Shown: positions 57,534 to 64,000 of the stretch, one piece after another
Layout of the letters: the number at the start of each line of letters is the position of its first letter
Position numbering within the stretch: the first letter of the stretch is position 1
Assembly: GCA_022315425.1 (NCBI GenBank)
Contig: JAIUPT010000030.1
Coordinates: 930,001 to 994,000, forward strand
Reading direction: 5' to 3'
Origin: Pseudevernia furfuracea
Lineage: Eukaryota; Ascomycota; Lecanoromycetes; Lecanorales; Parmeliaceae
DNA length: 64,000 nt
Position numbers and translations under genes: made by a program
Notes under the pieces: generated by a model
What the model saw: only the letters and a program-made list of their open reading frames with translations
What the model was told of the DNA's origin: nothing
Database searches by the model: none

Positions 57534-60500
57534 CTTGGAAGAGCCGTGGAATGACTGAGATGCTTGATTAGATCTGTTCTAGGCGTGGCAGGTGAAAAGG
57601 CGTGCACTTTGACGCTTCAGCAAAGGTGGGTGTCTTGCCTAAGATGGCCACGTGAATTGATAGATACGCCTTAAAGCCGATGCAATTCTGTTGCAAGTCT
57701 CAGACTTTGAAGAAACAGAAGAGATGAAAGGTAACAGCAGAGAATAAGCTATTGTGAAAAGGACCCAAATCTAACCTGAATTTGCATGAGCATCTTGCAA
57801 TTAGCCCATGTTGATCATCGCACATGCTTCTAGGTAATTGAGATGTGAAATTGATCAATTAGTGAGTCTTCAATTATACATCAGCTAGGACCAAAGAACT
57901 GTGAATGAACACTTACGGCTCCTTTTACTTGCAGGAGGCTTGCAGTAGCGAGGCTCTAAGGCACGCTGATTGTTGCGTTGAGGAGTATTGCCCTCGTTGT
58001 AATCGTCGCAAGTCATGTTTCCTTCGCTTTGATATTCACAGTCAATGATTGATGATAACTCTGTGCAAAAATAGGCCATCAAGACAATAAAGAGCCGACG
58101 ATGAAATTTCTCGCCCAGAATGCCGAAGTCTTTCGTGACGACAGTAAATCCTTGTGGAGCGGAAGTGATAATATCTGCACGACGGCTCTTGCAGATGCAA
58201 AGCTCATGCAAAGTCCCGCTCTCCTGGGCGGAAACTCATGTAAAAAAAATAAGGCGGCGATCATCCAGCCGTACAGATTGGACATTCATAAGTCGATTTG
58301 TCGATAGTGAGTCTGGACGCTTTGTAAGTGGACCGCTCAACCTATGGTTTGCGGGAACTCACATATCAACTAGAGCACTCACACTATCGCCCGCAAACCT
58401 CTAACGGTTGCAAAGTGCAGATTTCTATCTACCACATCGGCCGAATTTCGTGCAAGAATCCGCCCTCTGTTCAGCAACACATTTACCCCTGCACTTCCAG
58501 CCGACGTGATTGGGATCTCCATCCATAGTAAGCTAGCCCTTACGCTAGCCAATCTTTGGTAAAGATGTAGGTATTCTATGCATGATTGACTAAGGTATAT
58601 ATGTCCGATCTGCATCGCATTCTTCAAGGCGGCCAGTAACAGAAGGACTCAGGGGAAAATTGATGCGAGCTCTTTCGGCAGTTCACAATCTGGCGACTCA
58701 TCTCGTCTGACTGATTTTGACATCTCCGTGGATCTCTGCAAGACTCTTTAGCAACTGTAGTGGTAAGACTGCAGGTTTGAATGCTCGTCGAACTTGCAGT
58801 TTAGCCACAATCGAGGTTTATAGTTGCTTCCCTTTTTTTGCTAATCAAACCAATTACAAAAAAAGGCAACTCATTTGAAACCTCGTTGTCTTCGTCATGA
58901 AGTAAATGAAAAAAAGACAGCATGTAAGACCCAGGGTTCAAGTGAAAGAACTCGATTGACGGTATGCTTTGTGCATGATATCCTTGTCGTTGTCGCTGAC
59001 AATCATTATACGCTGTGCGCTAGATGCCCAAAGCAAAGCCAGCCCCAGCGCTGGATTGACACCTCTACGTGGTGCTGGGGACCAGTAATTCTCTTCGGAG
59101 GGTGAAGCCAAGATCAATCTCAGCTAATTCGCCACGCTTATATACCAGCATATCGACAATCCTATCGCTATCAGTTGAACGGTCTTTTCGCCGTCTCAAA
59201 TCGAATCGAATCGAATCGAGTTCTCTGCGCCTCTACCTATGTATCTTTCTCAAAAAACTTCGTTTAAATCATCGAGCTGATTCAGCCAGGACGAGGCGAG
59301 TATTTAGATGCGAGGCTGAGAAGCTTCTCGAATGAAGCGGCACTAACTAGAATTGTTATTGATATCTCTCTGTTTCGCGTGTTCTTAAGTCAAATAATTA
59401 GTCTAATTGAGATCTACTAACTCAGAGTCTCCGAGTATCTAAGTCTTTTAAGACAGTCTTGATATTAGATGATTAAGAAGCGATGAATCTCGAAATGAAT
59501 CTGTCTCTCTTTCCTCTTCGTGATTAGACTGTTATTGTTATAATACTTAAGTCGAAACTTCTCGAGCAGAAGCGAGGCGAGAATATTTTGAAATTGTACT
59601 CTCGAGGGTGATTCCCTATTTCTCGAGCGCTAAACGAGGTCTATAGATAGAATCGAGGCGATCGAAATTTGAAGACAAAAGAGGCTTGTTCTTTATAACC
59701 ACTCTGAGGGCGATGAAGCTGAATAAGAATTTCAGAACCACGACGTGGTTTCGATGATTTGATCATACAGTGTAGCAGTGCATTTAACAGAGGCTCCCCT
59801 ATCTCCTCTCGTAAAACAATAAAACAACTTCAAATCCTGAAGCAAAGCTAGGCACCCAAAAACACTCTAGGGTTCTCCAACGAGTGACAAGAAGTTGTCT
59901 CGAGGTTGACAAAAGCTACGCATCAGAAGCAGACGCGGGGCAAGCGCAAACAAAAAAGCGTTCCCGTTAGAAGACCGAGGCTGTGATGGATGAAATGTCC
60001 GCGGAAGAAACTCCTGAGAAATGTTCTAAACATGAACGACCTGAGACGAGTGACTGTGGTTCCACGAATTTGGAGGTCTCATCTGGATCATGCCCGAAAT
60101 TCATCTCTATAAACGTAAATCAACAGAATAGGATACTGAAAAAGAGGGAGTGGAAGCCTGCTTGTATCTTCTTCCCATCATAAGGTATTCGACGGCCGGC
60201 ACTCTTTCAAAGTCAGCTTCACACCTTGCGGATAGTCTGGGATCGAGTTGGGACTGGAGACACTCACTATTTTATATTGGCCATAGACTGGGAGACCTCA
60301 CTGCGGCACAGCACAGATAAAGAAGCTTAATGGTGATCTTCATCCCATCTCAGCTTCTAAACAATATCCATGAGCAGGACGCACTCAGCTGTTTTATTGC
60401 TCCAACAGGGTGCAATGTCTACCTCTTGGATCAAAGTTCTCACGAAGTCACTGTGTCGATCCAAATGTATCGTATGATTTTCGTACCCGTCTGGCAACCA

Positions 60501-60605
60501 TGGGAGTGTGACGGTGATGGTGGCTATGGAAGCCTCGGTGATGTTTCACTTCTCGGTGATGTCTCTGAAGAAGCCGTCTATAGTGTTGCAACCTGGCAAT
60601 CTTTT
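57534..60605. other. Mostly non-coding, with AT-rich decay
   Basis: 57,534-59,000 has only small open frames. Near 59069-59100 GCTGGGGACCAGTAATTCTC resembles the end of the gag-only elements just before their polypurine tract (4295-4331), so a related retroelement remnant is possible. An ATCGA repeat lies near 59196-59217. 59,330-59,960 is A+T-rich like RIP-decayed DNA. A 126-codon + frame at 60330-60710 is unrecognised and overlaps the pseudogene that follows. Confidence 0.35.
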
Positions 60606-61660
60606 TTACCCCGCTTTTCGAAGCTGGCCGAATGCCTTAACGTAAAGCTTCATCTTGGTCCTGTCCCCTTTGTATTCCGCAAGGACGGGCGCACCGGCAG
60701 AAGGCTGTAACCGAGGCGAGGAGTAATTTTCGTAGCCAGCGCTGGCAGGTACGATCACAGCACACGCACTCTGGGAGCTGGCCACCAGCATTGTTTTGGA
60801 TTGCTTGGGCAGGGCTGCCGTCGCTGGAGAGACTATCGACGCGGGCGTGGTGCCTAGCTGTGGTGGTCGGTTTGGAGGGTTCGAGGGACCAGGTTTTGCA
60901 TTTCGACGCAATGCCACTCCCACATTCGCTTTCTGGTCTCGGTATGCGACCTCGACGCGCTTCCCGCCTTTGAGGAAGGTCGCTGTGTCAGATGCCGCCG
61001 AAAGCTTGTCATAGGCTGCAGTGGATGAAGATAGACAGCATGTAGATCTATGGTGGGATCCATGAGGTATAAGACCTCATGGATAACAAAGAATGGTCCT
61101 ACAAACATCGGATTAAAGGAGCAATCTATGACATGCAGTAGACATGCATAGAAGGACGCTAGAACATGTATGGAATGGCCTGGACACTTCGACAAAGCTC
61201 AGATGGAACCGACGGAGAGCTGAGCCAGGGAAGCTTGGCGAGGTCCTTGGCCTTGGCGGATCCGGACGAGAGACTCACGCAATTGCGACGCGGCCGACCG
61301 CTGGCTGTATATCTTTGCGCGACCTGATCGTCGCTCGACTCATCTGACGACCCAGTCTCCGTTTCAGAGTCATCCACTTCAGTTGGACGAGGTCGGCTGA
61401 TGGGTGAGAAGGCGAGAGCTGTCCTTGAAAACAGTCATTTGCGCTTCCAGTTTTGCCATGGCCTCCACCTCTAGTGAAGTGCTGGACAATATACCTACGA
61501 CCCCTTCGGTCCATTGTCCAGAAGGAATTTTTTGGAGATGCTGAGGTAGCGGAGATGGGAGATTCGGTCGGATCGTACCTTCCACAAGGCCCTTAATCGA
61601 TTTTCGCTCGTCAGGTCCAAGTACAGGTGCTTGCTGTATATCGAGCCGAGCTCTCCCCAT
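60606..61660 (-). pseudogene. Unknown gene split by a solo LTR
   Basis: The upstream part (61660 to about 61195) reads DERKSIKGLVEGTIRPN, then after a frame slip near 61430 continues RPTEVDDSETETGSSDESS and an AT-hook-like SGRPRRN, up to VPSEL. A 178-bp solo LTR with AAGCT duplications then interrupts it. With the insert and one duplication removed, the frame runs on as SAASDTATFLKGGKRVEVAYRD to 60606. No family recognised. Confidence 0.6.
61017..61194 (+). repeat. Solo LTR, TGTC...GACA family, copy 3
   Basis: 178 bp, TGTCATAGGCTGCAGTGG to CACTTCGACA, with perfect AAGCT duplications (61012-61016 and 61195-61199). Same orientation as the copies at 25842 and 29867. Confidence 0.9.
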
Positions 61661-62640
61661 TCTTGGAAATACATCTTGGTGAGCAGTGTTAGAGGAAAAA
61701 CCTATATATATCTGACCACCTTTGAGTTGGAAAGGTATGTAAAATGCTCGTGAATGAAATACAGCAGAAGTGCTTCAGATTTGGATATTATCAAGAGAGG
61801 GTGAAAGATTCGCGTGAAGGACTGGAAAATAGGTAAGGGAGCAAGCAGTTCTTGGCCACGAGAATAATGCCGCTAACAAGGTATCGTCCCAAGCAGTTAA
61901 GAGGTTATCTAGTCAACTTTGGCCGTGATGTTATTCCATGCTCAGCACAGATTGTAGATAATCAACATGTGTGCTTCGGCTAACAATAGCCTCGGCTCGC
62001 ATGTACGTCCCAATGATCATCACACAGGTTTGATTGGCTACAATCATAGGACATCAGGGGTTACGGATAAGGTGCAGAGAAATATCTATCTGCCGAGAAT
62101 TCTATCCACTAGTCTGACAGGTGATTAGATTAAAGGGGTGAGATACACTTACATGTATGCATGCAGGTCTGTTCCTGTGACTCACTCAATGCGCTGGTAG
62201 GTCCCTTCCCATGTTATGATACTGTCGCGACCTAGACCGGGCTTGATCGAAAGGCCCGAGCGTTTGCAGAGACTCGGACGCGGGTGGCCCTTAAGCGTGT
62301 TAACAGTGAGGCGAAAGGGGAACGCTTCAGTCCATACGAAAACTCTCGCAGTCTTCGCAGTCTTTTCCTTTCCGATGTACTTGGTCCCGCATCACCGGTA
62401 TCATCTAGAGCAGTGCGTGATCTTCCGAGGATGGACCAACAAATGAACGGTAAGTACTTCAAGTCTCTGTTATCGATCGCGCGCTCTCTAGGTATCTTAC
62501 ATTTACATTGAGACACGGTGTCAATAGAAGTGCATAATGCGAACACAGTTAGCGATTAATTCACCGAAAAAGATGACGAGGGCATGTTTGGGCAAAGTTA
62601 AGATACATTTACGGCCTGCTAACGAGATACAGTGAACATT
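61661..62640. other. Gene-free stretch
   Basis: Only short open frames. Nothing supported. Confidence 0.3.
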
Positions 62641-63833
62641 TTGCCGCAGTCGAAGGACGAGATGTGTACCCACTTCAAGCTCTAAATGTGTGAGATGCTT
62701 GAATAACGAAAGGTCTTGTATCTACGAAGGCCCAACTAAGGATCAACAAGATGAAAGCCGTCTGATGGTCGCGGCCCGCAATCGTTACCGGAGAGCTGCA
62801 GGTTCCTCTTCTGAAGAGAGCTCGAGCTCATCCTATTTTGAGGATGAAGACAAGGGCTACTTTGGAGCATCTTCCTTAGACAGACCTTTGCTGAGACATC
62901 CTGGTTCGACCACAATGGAAGAACGACGCGTTGATATTCCGTCCTGAAGAGGCAGCAACCCTAAATTTACACAACTCATGGCTGAATTCCGGAAGGGATT
63001 AGATGCGGGCAAGAGCGCAAAAGCTCAAAATCATCCGTTTCACCAGAACAGCCTAGCTTCCAGAGCGAATTATACGCGCCTTCAGGCCAGAAACGACACC
63101 ACCACCCCCCAAAGGACACAAGCAATCGATAAGGCCCTCTTGGAAAAATTTCCGGACCGGAACTTCAGCCTCATCCGATCGACAAAACTGCAACAATGCA
63201 AACCCGTCCGACTCCAGGACAGACTCTGATCAGACTCCGGTGTCTGAAATCTCTCAGTACCGTGTGCCAAATCACTCGCAGGCCTCCTTTGGAAACCGGT
63301 CTTTGTCTACATCTTCGCGATATAACTCGAACAATGTTGATACATCCGTCTCAAAAAAGCCACCAAGGGCATCCTCGAGCGACCCAAATCCCATGGATAG
63401 CCAAGCGCATTCTATGCCCCCGCATCCTAGCCCGTCTTCCGAAGACTCCGCCCAGATAAAACAGCAGAAAGCCATGTTAAGGGTATACCTGGTTGGCGAG
63501 TCTAAGCATAAGATGTTATTCCTTCGCAAGTGCCGTCGGGAGCCCTCGTTGTTTTCTGAAATTCACAAAATGTTGACAATAACAAAGCGAGATGTCAAGA
63601 AGCTCTGTTTCACCTTCACCTGGAAGTCTCGTGGCGACTCGGACAGGACCTTGGAGCTAGAGAAGGAGTTTGGTATGATGAGAGTCGATTATCTGTTTAT
63701 ATTGATCAAAGACGCCCCGTGCTGGAGTGAGCCAGACGGAATTTTGACGGGGATGTATTTGCCTTTCGTACCCAGTCAGAATAGACACTCCTGCCAATTT
63801 TACGAGAACCTGAGTCCAGCTAATGGTGTATAG
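62641..63833 (+). pseudogene. Remnant with half a Zn2Cys6 cluster and an unknown C-terminal domain
   Basis: Near 62643-62718 the frame shows CRSRRTRC, then KCVRCLNNERSC, giving Cys spacing x6, x7, x2, x6. This matches five of the six cysteines of a Zn2Cys6 cluster, and a TGA falls just upstream where the first Cys should be. It continues in frame to 62947. After frame changes, an uninterrupted stretch (63240-63833) holds MLRVYLVGESKHKMLFLRKCRREPS and LELEKEFGMMRVDYLFILIKDAP, with no family recognised. The two parts may be one broken gene or two. Confidence 0.4.
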
Positions 63834-64000
63834 CATCTTTCAGATTGATTGTTTTGTGCTGCTAGCGTTCGGAAGTCCCATTGTCAAAGAGTGAAAGTAC
63901 GACCCACAGCGCCAAGGGCCCGAGGCGCCGCTGGGGCCTGTTTGCCAAGCAGTTGTCCAAGCAACAGTTTTGTTATCTTTCGTCAGATTTAAAGCGACGC

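Noticed and set aside
1..64000. CRISPR array, prophage, bacterial operon or rRNA
   Set aside because: No direct-repeat-spacer array, no phage genes and no rRNA were seen. Gene structure is fungal.

Overview
The window looks like nuclear DNA of a filamentous ascomycete (Pezizomycotina). The genes carry short GT-AG introns, there are Zn2Cys6 regulators, an NRPS-like reductase and short F-box-like proteins, and the AT-rich transposon tract shows decay typical of repeat-induced point mutation (RIP). A leotiomycete host is a guess only. No bacterial operon, CRISPR array, phage or rRNA was seen.

1-11,756 is a nested transposon island. The floor is a heavily RIP-decayed Ty3/gypsy chromovirus on the + strand. 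Its pieces read in order: reverse transcriptase YLDD region (149-221), RT/RNase H junction (4517-4818), RNase H (8024-8141), integrase plus chromodomain (8340-10330) and 3' LTR (10892-11097). Into it went a Tc1/mariner element (222-1712), two young inverted gag-only LTR elements (1721-4516 on +, 4819-8023 on -), a solo LTR (8142-8339) and an LTR at the left window edge. Another solo LTR (11545-11756) lies just outside. Target-site duplications (TSDs) support most of these boundaries. The gag-only elements encode a Gag with an N-terminal BIR-type zinc domain. They also carry a 10-nt complementarity between LTR and primer site that suggests Tf1/sushi-like self-priming.

11,757-23,600 is mostly ordinary: a Myb/SANT-like protein, a Zn2Cys6 regulator, an RBM5/10-like RNA-binding protein (RRM, RanBP2 finger, RRM, C2H2, G-patch), a DUF504 (MJ1316-like) protein and a decayed sugar transporter.

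23,600-36,200 holds a hAT-type MITE and two of three copies of a second short solo LTR family (TGTC...GACA), one inside a broken fungal transcription factor and one inside a broken histidinol dehydrogenase gene. It also has a small possible aromatic-catabolism group: extradiol-dioxygenase-like protein, fumarylacetoacetate-hydrolase-family protein, an SDR remnant and an alpha/beta-barrel-like protein.

36,200-50,500 contains an F-box-like protein, an RTA1-like exon, a degenerate intron-containing tRNA-Asn, and a run of Zn2Cys6 regulator, SDR and a decayed A-PCP-reductase NRPS-like gene. That run may be a dead secondary-metabolite locus.

50,500-64,000 has an unknown 209-aa protein, a coiled-coil protein, a DJ-1/Hsp31-like protein and several decayed unknown genes, one split by the third TGTC solo LTR.

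Across the window, many otherwise good reading frames are broken by TAG/TAA where Gln or Trp is expected, consistent with C-to-T type mutation. Exon boundaries were derived by eye from splice motifs and frame continuity.
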